A DNA stretch of 64,000 nt from Pterobdella sp. o SKG-2022 (taxonomy: Eukaryota > Annelida > Clitellata > Hirudinida > Piscicolidae). The notes beneath the pieces were generated by a model. The model worked only from the letters and a program-made list of their open reading frames with translations, made no database searches and was not told where the DNA came from. The translations under genes were made by a program, and so were the position numbers. Positions 55,457 to 64,000 of this stretch are shown one piece after another; the stretch's first letter is position 1; each line of letters starts with the position of its first letter. The stretch spans positions 14,866,030 through 14,930,029 of the forward strand of contig OZ038320.1 of NCBI GenBank assembly GCA_964035795.1, written 5' to 3'.

Positions 55457-57860
55457 CTATTCAGATTTATTTTTCGCTATTTTTCTTAGTTTCAAAATAC
55501 CTTCATGACTGTTTAGTGAAAGGTTTCGGGCTTCCAGATCTTTTTTCAGTACAGCTGGTAATGTTGTTTTTGGTCTTCCTGGAAGAGGTTTGGATGTAGA
55601 CATGTAATAGTTGTCCATAGCTTTTTGTGCTGGGGCCTCTGTATTGAGTCTTAGTATATGACCAAGTAGTGTGTGCCTGCGATAAGCAATGGTCTGACTT
55701 AGTTCCAGTGCTCCTGTTCTTTTATATAGTTCCTCAGATTTTATTTTATCCGGGCAGAATATTCCTATTACTCGTCTGAGAAGGCGGTGATGAAAAGAAT
55801 TTAAGACAGACTCATCGCTTTTTGTCAATGACCAAGTACCACAATTGTATAGCAGAATTGGCAATATGTAGGTATTGAATTATCTTACTTTTTTCTTTAA
55901 AGTCAGTTTCTTTTTTTCTCTTAACTTCCAGAGCTTGTTTATTGCAGCCAAGGATAGTGCCTTCCGATTTCTTATCTCTTCTTTCATTGCTGATATTGAT
56001 CCTAGTTTTTTAAATTTTAAGTTTATCTAGATTGTTGTATTTCATTGTGATTATTTTTGTCTTATTTTTGTTTACTATGAGATTATATTTTTTCTAGGTA
56101 TTGCAGGAATTTCTTGCTTTGTTGTGTATGATGTGGCCATATGACATCTGCCGTTGATCTGCCTTTTCTATATGCTGATTATGTATGTCCTATATGTTCT
56201 TCAGCAGCTTCATAAATTCTGTTGAGCGTGATGTGAGACAGAGTTTTACTCATTACAGGTCTTATGCATATGGGTCTTAAATTGTTAGGTACTTGTGGTT
56301 TTTTGGGTTTTTGTATGTGCAGGAGTATATCTGTGTTTAAACCAATGTCTTCACCCTTCGGAATTGCACAATTAAATTCTTCTGCAATAATTTCATGTAT
56401 TTTCTTATCTGCAAATTTGAGGATTTTCACCCTGTTTCCATCTTAATCTTGGCATTTTCCATTTTTTAGTTTTGCTATGGATGCTGCCACTTTAGAGCTG
56501 GATATGAATTTTTTGGAAGTTCTGATTTTGTGTAAACTGTAAAGGTAGAGCAGAACCTTCAGAGTTAAATTTCTTCATAGAGTGGCTTTTGACTTCTCCC
56601 ATTTCACAAGCAATTTTTTTTGTTTTTTGAGGTTTCAAGAATTTTACAGATTCAAGCATTTTTGTGTCATCAGAGGCTTCTTCAATTTCTAAAAGTTGAC
56701 TATCCAGCCATCTTTCATAATGGCTTTTTGCACTTTTTTTGAGAGCTTTTATTTCATTTTTCCTTTATCTTTTAATTTTATGTATTGATCAGAGTTTTTT
56801 ATAAAAGATCTCATTTTTAGCCATGCGGCTTTTTGTTGGATAGGTATAGCTGGTATATCTGGATGATTGCTCCATGGTTTAAATTTTGCTTGTTTTTTGG
56901 GAAAGCATTGTTTTGCAATTTCTCTCATGCTGTGAAAAATTTTTCAAACAGATTGCAAACTGTTGTTCTTGGCTAAAAATTCAGATGTTTTATGCATGTA
57001 AGTTTTTTGGTGTTTGCTATCACTCACTTGTAGTTTTTGGTTTTTAGCTTTCTGTATTGGATGTTTTTAATATGGCTTTGTATTTATTATGGTTGTTTTG
57101 ACTAACCTATAGTCTGAAAAAATTTGCATGCCATTGTATGACCTTGCTGATATTAGTCTCTATTTTGGTTTTTCTGAAACTATTATATAGTCTATTGTGT
57201 TATAGATAGGTTTTAATTTAGTATCCACTTTTCTGGTGCCTTCCCAAGTTGTGAAATATTTAGCTTTTTGCTTGAAAGCAGTGTTTGTTGCAAATAAATT
57301 GTATTCTGAAAAAACTTTTTTAAGGTACAATCTATTTAAGTTGATACTTCCTAAGCCGTATCTTCCCACAACCTTATCTGTACTACTCCCAAGTTTGGAG
57401 TTAAAACCACCAAGCACAATAAGAGTATGATTTTTTTGTTGAAAGCCAAGAGTTGTTTCAAGTTGTTCAATGAATTGCAATTCTTCTTTTTCATCTATTG
57501 TGGTTCTTGCCTGTTTTGGGCCATATACTCCCAAAATTGCATATTTTTCTTCTTTTATTTTTGCAACGAACATTAAAATTCTTTCAGATACTTGCATGAG
57601 TTTGCTTATTTCTGTGTCCTTTTTGTGTATTAGTCCAAAACCATAATACCTGTTTGCTGATTTTAAAAGCCTTAGTATTTTGTTTCTTCTATCGATTGTA
57701 ATATTGTCAGTTATTTTTGTTTCTTGAAGAAAGAGAAGGTCGATTTTATATTTCTCAAAATCTCGAAAAAGGCTCTCATTTTTGGTTTCTGATGTCGGTG
57801 CTTTTCTTAATTCTTTTTCTTTTATTTTTAGTTTTTGAGATTTTTTGTTAAAATAGAAAT
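55457..57860 (-). mobile_element. LINE V (antisense), endonuclease and C-terminus, RT core deleted
   Basis: The endonuclease at 57.6-57.2 kb has YAILGVYGPKQ, TLIVLGGFNSKLGSS, FTTWEGTRKVD and IDYIIVSEK. RT fingers at 56.4 kb have IPKGEDIG and NLRPICIRPVMSKTLSHITL, then AYRKGRSTADVIW. After about 250 bp of disrupted sequence the C-terminal part starts: ILPILLYNCGTWSLTKSD, FHHRLLRRVIGIF, RRHTLLGHILRLNTEAPAQ. No YADD box or following RT motifs are present, so an internal deletion is inferred. Confidence 0.82.
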
Positions 57861-57997
57861 TATTATTTACAGAAAGTTATTTTTTCCCTTTTTTTGACTA
57901 TTTCATTCATTTTTCGTAATAGTTACCTTTTTAAAATTGAAATTCCACTAAGTATAATGTGTTCGTGTAAAAAGCCGATTTGCTAACACTTATGCCC

Positions 57998-59275
57998 ATT
58001 GATCTCATATGAGATCAGCAACTTTTAATGCATTTTATTCTATTAATATTACACGTATCTCAATTTTTTAAATATTAAAATAACAATCAAAGATAATTCT
58101 AACACATTTTATTTTGTTTCATTATAATCACGAATCATTATGCCTTAGTTAAATATTTTTCAATAAACGTCCGTGATAGTGAATGTTGGACAATATTAAG
58201 CTTATCATCTTCATCAGATCGGGTGAGTTGCCTGGGTCAAATTCACACTCTCCCCACACGTTCCGATCTTCCATCGCTTTGTGAATTTCTTCATATGGAA
58301 TGTTCTATCTTTTACTAATTGGTCGATGTAGTTATATCAAGGTCTTCCGCTTTTGATGTATGCGTGGAAAGGTTTTCACAACACAAAGCTACTGACAAGT
58401 TCATTTTTGCTTCGAAAACATTGCGAATCTACATCTTTTTTCTCACTATTTTTGATATACGAGGCAAGTTTCCATATAGCTTTTTTATAATAGAGTGCTG
58501 CTTCCACGAGTTGTTTAACACAGCTCTCAGCATTCTCGTATATGTCCCATCAAGGTTTTTTATCAGTTTTTTCGGCAGGTTTCAGGTAGCTGATCCATAT
58601 AACAAAACTGACTCCACTACAGCTCTGAAAAAGTTTATTTTCAGTTTTTCACTAATTTCCATATTGTGTTCAGGCTGTTCAGAGCAGTCCAAGTCTTCTC
58701 GATCCTGATCATCATGTCATTTTTCGTTGAAAAAATTTCGCTTCCTGAATGAAGGAATTTATGAATTTCTTTTATAAAATTGCCAGTGGTTGTTTTTACG
58801 ACACCTGTTTTTTTAAAGCTGATGAATTCAGTCTTTTTTGCGTTGACATAAAGACCTACATTGGATGCTTCGTTCTCAGAAGCTTGGAGAAGAATTTCTG
58901 CACCATTTATTTTATCCGCAAGTATGGCTCTGTCATCAGCATAATCTGCGTTAGTAATTTTAGTTCCAGCTTATCTTCTACACTTGACTGGGTGGATTGT
59001 GAATCAAAAATCTTTATTCAAGTTCATGGACATTTTCAAAGCATACTTCATAACTACAATGAACAGCAAGTCTCCTACGTGTCATCTTGTATGACTCCAG
59101 CTTGAATTTTGAAAAAGTCAGTGTCCATTTGGCGTACCATTGATTTGGTATTTAATAAAATACCATGATGGCTTTCACAGTTTCCATGGGCAAGCCATAA
59201 GAAATTATTATTACTTCCATTTTTCCAAGATGTATAAAGTCAAATGGCATAGAAAAATTGACAAATATTATGGTT
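57998..59275 (-). mobile_element. LINE W (antisense), RT with YADD and 3' end
   Basis: The minus strand encodes FVNFSMPFDFIHLGKMEVII, YGLPMETVKAIMVFY, IQAGVIQDDT, NADYADDRAILADKINGAEI (catalytic, about 58930), NVGLYVNAKKTEFISF, VVESVLLYGSATWNLPKKLI and GTYTRMLRAVLNNSWKQHS. It is the same clade as the LINE at 43640. The 3' end carries the palindrome TGATCTCATATGAGATCA (58000-58017), and a truncated copy of this end is at 13983-14260. Confidence 0.85.
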
Positions 59276-59299
59276 GCCTGCTAATTTTTTGATTTTACT

Positions 59300-59460
59300 T
59301 TTCTACTACTTTTTATTCTTGTTTTGGAAGCTTTGTCTTGAGAGTTAAAAACCGGTGTTTTTTGGGAACTTTTATATGCTGATGACCTGGTTTTGATCTC
59401 AAAATTGCTAGACTGTTTTATAACAAAATTTGAAAAATGGAAACTGGAAATGGAATCGTA
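59300..59460 (+). pseudogene. LINE Z-type RT fragment with intact YADD
   Basis: The plus strand reads GVFWELLYADDLVLISKLLD then CFITKFEKWKLEMES. It is a short scrap of RT catalytic core between two other LINEs and is the intact comparator for the deletion in LINE Z. Confidence 0.75.
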
Positions 59461-60530
59461 TTGATGGTGCACCACCTTGACGTGGTAGGACGACTTGTGT
59501 GTCCTAGTGACACCCAACGCAATATGAGCGGGAGCTTTGGCTTTTAAAAGGTTTAACTATGCTCAGCAGGTTTGAGAATTAGGGTCTAGACAAAACGGTG
59601 CATCCTGACCCTCCAGGTGGGAATTGTGCTGCGGGTTATTTACCTACACATAGAAAAAAAAACAAGTTACAGAAACCAGCAACTCTAACCAGAAATTCTC
59701 TGTTTGAGGGAGAGCTGGAATTCCTTTAAGGAAATTTTTAATGCGTGCAGCCAAACCCGTCAGGGAGCTGCAGGGCTGAAAACCCATTCTTACCCAGATT
59801 CACTCATATAAAAATTCTAAATTGCTTTCACTCATTTCCGTTTTTGAAGGAACATGGAATGTGAAAACACTTTAGGAGACAGGAAGATGTGCAGCAAGGG
59901 AAGTGCAGAGATACAACTTCACACTTATGGGCATGGACAAAGTACGTTGGACTGGTCATGAAAAAACCAAATTGCATACAAGGGAGACGTTGCTCTATTT
60001 AGGCAAAAACGAAGAACGCCATGAAGCTGGTGTAGGACTGCTTTTAGCCAAAAAAACGGCTAAGAGTTTGCTGGTATAGAATCCTGTGTCAGACCACATC
60101 ATCACAGCACGCTTCGAGTCACGTTTCAAGAAGGTGTCTGTTATTATGTGTTATGCACCAACCAACACACCTGAAGAGAAAAAAAGAAAGACAGCTTTTA
60201 CGCCCAACTCCAATCAGTTCTGGACAAGATCTTGAACCAAGACATGCTAATGGGGGACATGAATGCGAAGGTTGAATCAGACAACACTGATAGAGAACGG
60301 GAAGACACGGACTTGGAAAAATGAACGAAAATGGGAAGATGCTAGCTGACTTCTGCTCCACCAATAGTCTCGTTATTGGAGGTACAATCTTTTTGCACCA
60401 GCGATGCCACAAAACCATCTGGGGTTTTTCTGACAAACAAACAAAAAACCAAATTGACCACGTCATGGTGAGACAACGCTACAGAAGAACACTGCAAGAT
60501 GTGAAAGTGAGACGCGGCGCCGACATTGCA
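59461..60530 (+). pseudogene. LINE 5' leader and endonuclease
   Basis: It starts at GATGGTGCACCACCTTGACG, a GC-rich self-complementary leader. The endonuclease, across frames, has EGTWNVKTL, RCAAREVQRYNFTLMGMDKV, RWTGHEKT, ITARFESRFKKVSVIMCYAP, LMGDMNAKVESDNT, MNENGKMLADFCSTNSLVIG and IDHVMVRQRYRRTLQDV, ending RRGADIAL. It is truncated before RT. The family is close to the copies at 7956, 10988 and 21483. Confidence 0.8.
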
Positions 60531-60534
60531 TTAA

Positions 60535-61000
60535 TTTTACCAAATCTGTTAAAATTTGAAATATTATGGATTGCATACCCATTTTATGCTAACATTAGCG
60601 CATCTTCCCATGCTACGATTGCGAGAATATCTTTTGGACCATAGTCATTGTATCCCGTTTTTTTTTTAATTTTTAAAACTCGAAGGGCATTTCTTTGGTT
60701 TTATTTTTTTTAATTTTTTTCGAGCCAAAATGATCTTTTTCAGTTAACTTGTCCAACAGGGGTAAACTTGGAAAAAGTCTGTCAAAACAGAGGTTAAAGA
60801 ATTTATTTTCTAGTAAAACCAAAATCATTCTTAAAACTACCGAAGCCTCCAAGCGAAAAGTTTCTTGTTCAGTTAGTAGAATTGGTCCCGCTTCTTGATA
60901 AAGGATAAATGCGCTTAGTACCTGATAGATGTGCATAAGAACCATACTTTGTATCTAAAACCAAATGACTCAGTGTATATGTTGTCTCCCGCATGATTGT
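60535..61000 (-). pseudogene. piggyBac-like transposase fragment
   Basis: The minus strand encodes SVVLRMILVLLENKFFNLCF then DRLFPSLPLLDKLTEKDHFG and KKIKKNKTKEMPF. These match the DDE domain of piggyBac transposases (VVLxLxxxLLxxGYxLYxDNFFTSxPLLxxLxxxxxxxxGTxRxNRK). The Asp of DN is kept as DR. It continues weakly to about 60535 after a stop. No TTAA ends or TIRs were identified. Confidence 0.7.
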
Positions 61001-61117
61001 CATTATAATCAATGTTTTATTGATGAAGTAATTGAATCTTTTTTCTTTATTTTAATTATTCTGGAAAGATTTATTAAGTAATCTAAAAAAAAAGTTTGGT
61101 CTATTTATTTTCTAAAG

Positions 61118-61213
61118 GAAGTGGAATTATCCGATGTAGATACCCGTGAATTGGGCGCGAAACGAGCCACGACAGCTTTCCAAAAATTTTTTTCGGAACT
61201 GCTTTTTTATAAG
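61118..61213 (+). CDS. Candidate internal exon, unknown gene
   Basis: 96 nt, phase 0, with acceptor TTTTCTAAAG and donor TATAAG|gtttca. It encodes EVELSDVDTRELGAKRATTA then FQKFFSELLFYK, 32 residues of balanced, unbiased composition with no stop in AT-rich DNA. I do not recognise the protein. It lies 1 kb upstream of the PP1 exons on the same strand but does not resemble any part of PP1. Confidence 0.4.
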
Positions 61214-61499
61214 GTTTCAATCGCAATTACTACTACATTTATGTTTCATTAGTCTTATTTTTGGTTAACGAACACAAAATTTTTTTTTCTCTGGGATTTT
61301 CAGCTCAACGAGGAAGTTATTTTTTTGTTTTCTACACCGCACATCTATTTCTGTTTAAACTTTAAATAATTCGTAGATTTAATGTTAGATTCACTCAGCT
61401 TACTTAAGTACAATAACAATTTAATGACTTAAGATGAGCAAACAAGGTTGCATTTTGACAGTTTAGGTATTAGGAGAAACAAGAATAACGTAAATCTCT

Positions 61500-62110
61500 A
61501 GAGAAGGAGGAAAAGAGGCAAGAGAGGTGGTAATAGAATCAGAGAAAGAATTGAACTGAAATTTTCAAGAAATAAAAGTGCTGAGAATGATTTTACAGTA
61601 TCATCTGCTGTTCTGATTTATGATGTAATAAATGAGAATAAACTCAACCTACTGACTGTGACAGAGACTTAGATTGCTTCTGATGCTCCTGCAGTGATAA
61701 AATTGGATATTGCACTACCAGGTTTATCTATGATTCACCAGCACCGAGGCAGTTATGATGACAAAAAAGGTGGTGGTATTGCCTTCATTTATCCCTCAGA
61801 AATCAAAGTGCCTTCTCAAACTTTCACTCATCTTGAACACCTCATCACTCGAACTTTCATATCATGAAGACTCATTGATTTCATATCCACCTACAGACCC
61901 TGTAGTGGCTCAATTCCTGAATTTTTAATTTAACTCAAAATATTGATTGACAATACCTTCATATCTAATAGACTTCATTATTACTGGTAACTTCAATTGC
62001 CCAGAAAAAATTTTAAATTCTGTGAATCAAAGACTTCTAGAACTACTAGCTACTCTTTCACTCAACACATAGAGAGCAAGCCAGATGTTTCATTTATGTT
62101 AGTAACCTGC
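61500..62110 (+). pseudogene. L2/CR1-like LINE endonuclease fragment
   Basis: It encodes LLTVTET (stop for Trp), VIKLDIALPGLSMIHQHRGS, KKGGGIAFIYPSEIKVPSQT, FISTYRPC and ILIDNTFIS, then TSYSFTQHI. These are the CR1/L2 endonuclease motifs, with stops. It abuts the PP1 acceptor region. Confidence 0.78.
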
Positions 62111-62165
62111 TCCTAAAACTCCATCATTGAAAATTTCTTTCATCTTCTTAAAATCATCTTCAAAG

Positions 62166-62300
62166 GTCGTAGAAGATGGCTACAAATTTTTTGCCAAATG
62201 TCAGCTGGTAACTTTATTTTCAGCCCCTAATTATTGTGGTGAATTTGACAATGCAGGTGGCATGATGTTGGTCGATGAATCCTTGATGTGCTCTTTTCAG
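62166..62300 (+). CDS. PP1 catalytic subunit, penultimate exon
   Basis: 45 codons, phase 0 at both ends, between an acceptor ending CTTCAAAG and donor CAG|gtgagt. It encodes [40 protein letters not shown] and MCSFQ. This is the C-terminal part of the serine/threonine phosphatase PP1, including the beta12-beta13 loop ([11 protein letters not shown]) that contacts inhibitors such as microcystin. The RxxL-type Arg (FAKRQL) is Cys here. The exon start at VVEDGY and end at SFQ agree with intron positions I recall for animal PP1 genes. Upstream exons are not in the window. Confidence 0.93.
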
Positions 62301-62381
62301 GTGAGTCATGGTATTATTCTTATCAGCACATAACCTTTTTAATATTGTTGCTTCATTAGAAAATATTTTTAAAATTCTTAG

Positions 62382-62411
62382 ATTTTGAAGCCATCTGATA
62401 AAAAAAGCTAA
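62382..62411 (+). CDS. PP1 catalytic subunit, last exon (ILKPSDKKS)
   Basis: After an 81-bp intron (62301-62381, acceptor TTCTTAG) the frame continues ILKPSDKKS and TAA. Animal PP1 proteins continue ILKPAxK-x with a longer variable tail of 20-30 residues. This one stops after nine codons, giving an unusually short C-terminus. The CDK-regulated TPPR site of many PP1 isoforms is therefore absent. Alternative splicing to another last exon cannot be excluded. Confidence 0.8.
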   Translation: MLKPSDKKS

Positions 62412-62577
62412 ATACCAGTACAATGGTTTGAATTTGGACAAAAAAGACTCTCCTGCTTTAAAAAAGGATTGAGTGAGCATCGAGAGATTCGGTTGATTTT
62501 ATATATGATGTAAGGGGTTAAATATGTGTTACAATCTTTATAGATAGATAAATAGCTGGTTTTTAAGTTTGTTTTTT

Positions 62578-62720
62578 TGATAATGTGAGCTCAACTTACG
62601 AAAAGCTTCGTGTTGTTCTTCAGTTAATAAAAGTTTTTGATTCAAATTGTTTTTATATAATAGAAACAAACACTAAGGTTTATTGAGTTTCTCAATAAAC
62701 ATTAGTGTTTGTTTCTATCA
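62578..62720 (-). repeat. Hairpin-family repeat with terminal palindrome
   Basis: In reverse: TATTAACTGAAGAACAACAC, hairpin ACGAAGCTTTTCGT (62598-62611), TAAGTTGAGCTCACATTATC. Beside it lies a near-perfect palindrome, 62661-62687 and 62691-62717 (27-bp arms, one mismatch, 3-bp centre), built from AGAAACAAACACTAAGGTTT. The same arm precedes the hairpin at 40852. Confidence 0.85.
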
Positions 62721-62724
62721 AAAA

Positions 62725-63735
62725 GTTTGAACACCAGTTCCAGATAATTGTGTTATTGGACCTGACCAGATACATTCTAGATAGTTTTTTGTATTTTAAA
62801 ATTTTCAAATGGCTAAAATTTTTACTCCACTAACTGTTTGACTTTGCTGTTTTCAGGCTTTTATAGGTTGTTCAAACTCAATTTTATTTCAATTAACTCT
62901 ATATGTATTCATGTACGTTATAAATGCTTGTGATGTTAAACTGCATATGCAGTGTTAAAAATTTTAAAATCATTAATATGAAATTAAGGGGTATTTCCTC
63001 GTAGTACATGCTATAATGTCCAAATTTTAATTTACCTTTGATTTTTATTATTCACGATCAGTTTTATTTCAATATTTGTGAAATCATGAAAACTTTATGA
63101 ACCACTTTGATAAATTTATTCATACTTCCATTGTGTTTAATTTAATTTCTATTAAAGAATCATTTTTTTCAAATTTGTTTTTCAACATTGAAAAAACAGA
63201 TTATGAAATCTCATAAATCCCCCATCCTGATTTTTTATTAGCGCTCAAACAAAGTTTCGTTCCAATAAATAATATAATTGAAAATAAAAATTTCAGTTCG
63301 CAATATTTGGGGGACGAATAATAAAAATTCATCTTCCGCCACTTCGATATACATTTGGTGGAAACAAAAATCAATTTTAAACAATTTTAAAATTTTTTAA
63401 ACAAAAATCAAATTATTGACGTTTTATAAAACGTACTTACCACTAGTTATTAGTTACCTTATGAGAATATATAATATATCGGAAAGCTTCGTCAAAATAA
63501 AAAATTCAAATATTGTCGTGTTTTCATGCTTCACATTATAAAACGCACATTTCTTAATAATGTTACATCTAGCAAGTTCGTGATATCGTGGTATAGTATG
63601 ATTTCTATCACTTCAATTTTCTTGCTATATTAGAGATGACTTGCAAATATAAAATGAATTTTGTGTAAATTAACAAGTTCATTTAGCTGCATATTTATTT
63701 TTTTTTATTTAAAGTGATAAAATATGTGTTATGCG
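62725..63735. other. AT-rich sequence, nothing recognised
   Basis: It lies 3' of the PP1 gene, with no coding or repeat signal seen. Confidence 0.45.
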
Positions 63736-63747
63736 GTGGAAGCAATG

Positions 63748-63969
63748 TCATGCTCCATCGCGCACCTCTTCTGCTTCGAAAATTTTTTGAAACAAGCAAT
63801 GACCATCAGTCTCTAACAGCTCTTTAATTGGCAAAAAGAGCTTATAATGCCTGGGCTTTTTTTTAATTTTTCTGGAGCTCTTTTTCTTTTGGTAGGAGGA
63901 GAGTTTAATGGGGTTGGCAGGGAAAGAAGATTGAATAAGAGTGATCAGAGAAGGAGACTGGGTGAGCAA
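63748..63969 (-). CDS. Candidate exon, unknown product
   Basis: A 73-codon minus-strand stretch with a basic KKKSSRKIKKKPRHYK segment followed by FLPIKELLETDGHCLFQ and an acidic EAEEVRDGA end. It is less AT-biased than its flanks but not recognised, and could be a gene end or transposon scrap. Confidence 0.2.
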   Translation of the reverse strand: MLTQSPSLITLIQSSFPANPIKLSSYQKKKSSRKIKKKPRHYKLFLPIKELLETDGHCLFQKIFEAEEVRDGA

Positions 63970-64000
63970 GAATACTAATGGGTTTGATAAAAGATGAAAA

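Noticed and set aside
58319..59105. Two plus-strand ORFs of 129 and 118 codons
   Set aside because: They are shadows of the antisense LINE W reverse transcriptase, whose YADD and LLYGSATW motifs read on the minus strand.
1..64000. CRISPR arrays, operons, prophage or bacterial promoters
   Set aside because: No regularly spaced repeats or bacterial gene organisation. Spliceosomal introns and LINEs show a eukaryotic genome.

Overview
The window is eukaryotic and almost certainly from an invertebrate animal. It is AT-rich. The few host genes are split by short GT-AG introns: a NEK-type kinase, the last exons of a PP1 phosphatase, and a Fringe-like DDD exon. Everything else is dominated by decayed transposons. 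I cannot name the species. Fringe-like, NEK and PP1 sequences beside LINEs, Penelope-like elements (PLEs), Tigger/pogo and piggyBac fit many invertebrates. No bacterial features (operons, ribosome binding sites, CRISPR) are present, and most long ORFs are transposon fragments or antisense shadows of them.

Layout. 0.4-7.0 kb: a minus-strand NEK kinase gene reconstructed from nine exons, with a TIR element, a PLE fragment and an R2/NeSL-like LINE fragment in its introns. 7.3-9.2 kb: LINE endonuclease fragments on either side of a 200-base N gap. 10.4-14.8 kb: an RTE-like LINE split by a younger LINE (33-bp target-site duplication), then two LINE 3' ends. 15-20 kb: small candidate exons, a 66-bp-TIR element carrying a GIY-YIG domain, a tRNA-derived SINE and LINE debris. 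20.3-23.5 kb: a Tigger/pogo transposase interrupted by an antisense LINE. 24-31 kb: LINE fragments, including two long antisense LINEs called Y and X-1 here. 31-35 kb: a PLE with terminal repeats. 36.4-38.7 kb: a second copy of LINE X (X-2) containing a 98-bp piece of PLE. 39.2 kb: a Fringe-like exon. 39.9-41.2 kb: LINE Z. 42-51 kb: two related MITEs, a nearly complete LINE, an RNase H-bearing LINE and a larger TIR element. 53.5-60.5 kb: six further LINE pieces. 60.5-61 kb: a piggyBac fragment. 62.2-62.4 kb: the last two exons of PP1.

Most interesting signals. (1) A short repeat family recurs at least nine times, marked by the hairpin ACGAA-GCTT-TTCGT. Two copies sit in inverted pairs as TIR elements, and one of these carries a Penelope-type GIY-YIG endonuclease. 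(2) LINE X-2 contains 98 bp that is 97/98 identical to the PLE about 4 kb away, which points to a recent chimera. (3) The catalytic Asp-Asp box of reverse transcriptase is repeatedly missing: two small in-frame deletions and three larger internal ones among roughly a dozen LINE copies. (4) An array of heat-shock-element-like pentamers lies just upstream of LINE X-1. (5) The Tigger C-terminus ends in a PIP-box-like motif.

All assignments come from reading motifs by eye. Clade names for LINEs are approximate, and element ends are usually good to within tens of bases unless exact repeats define them.
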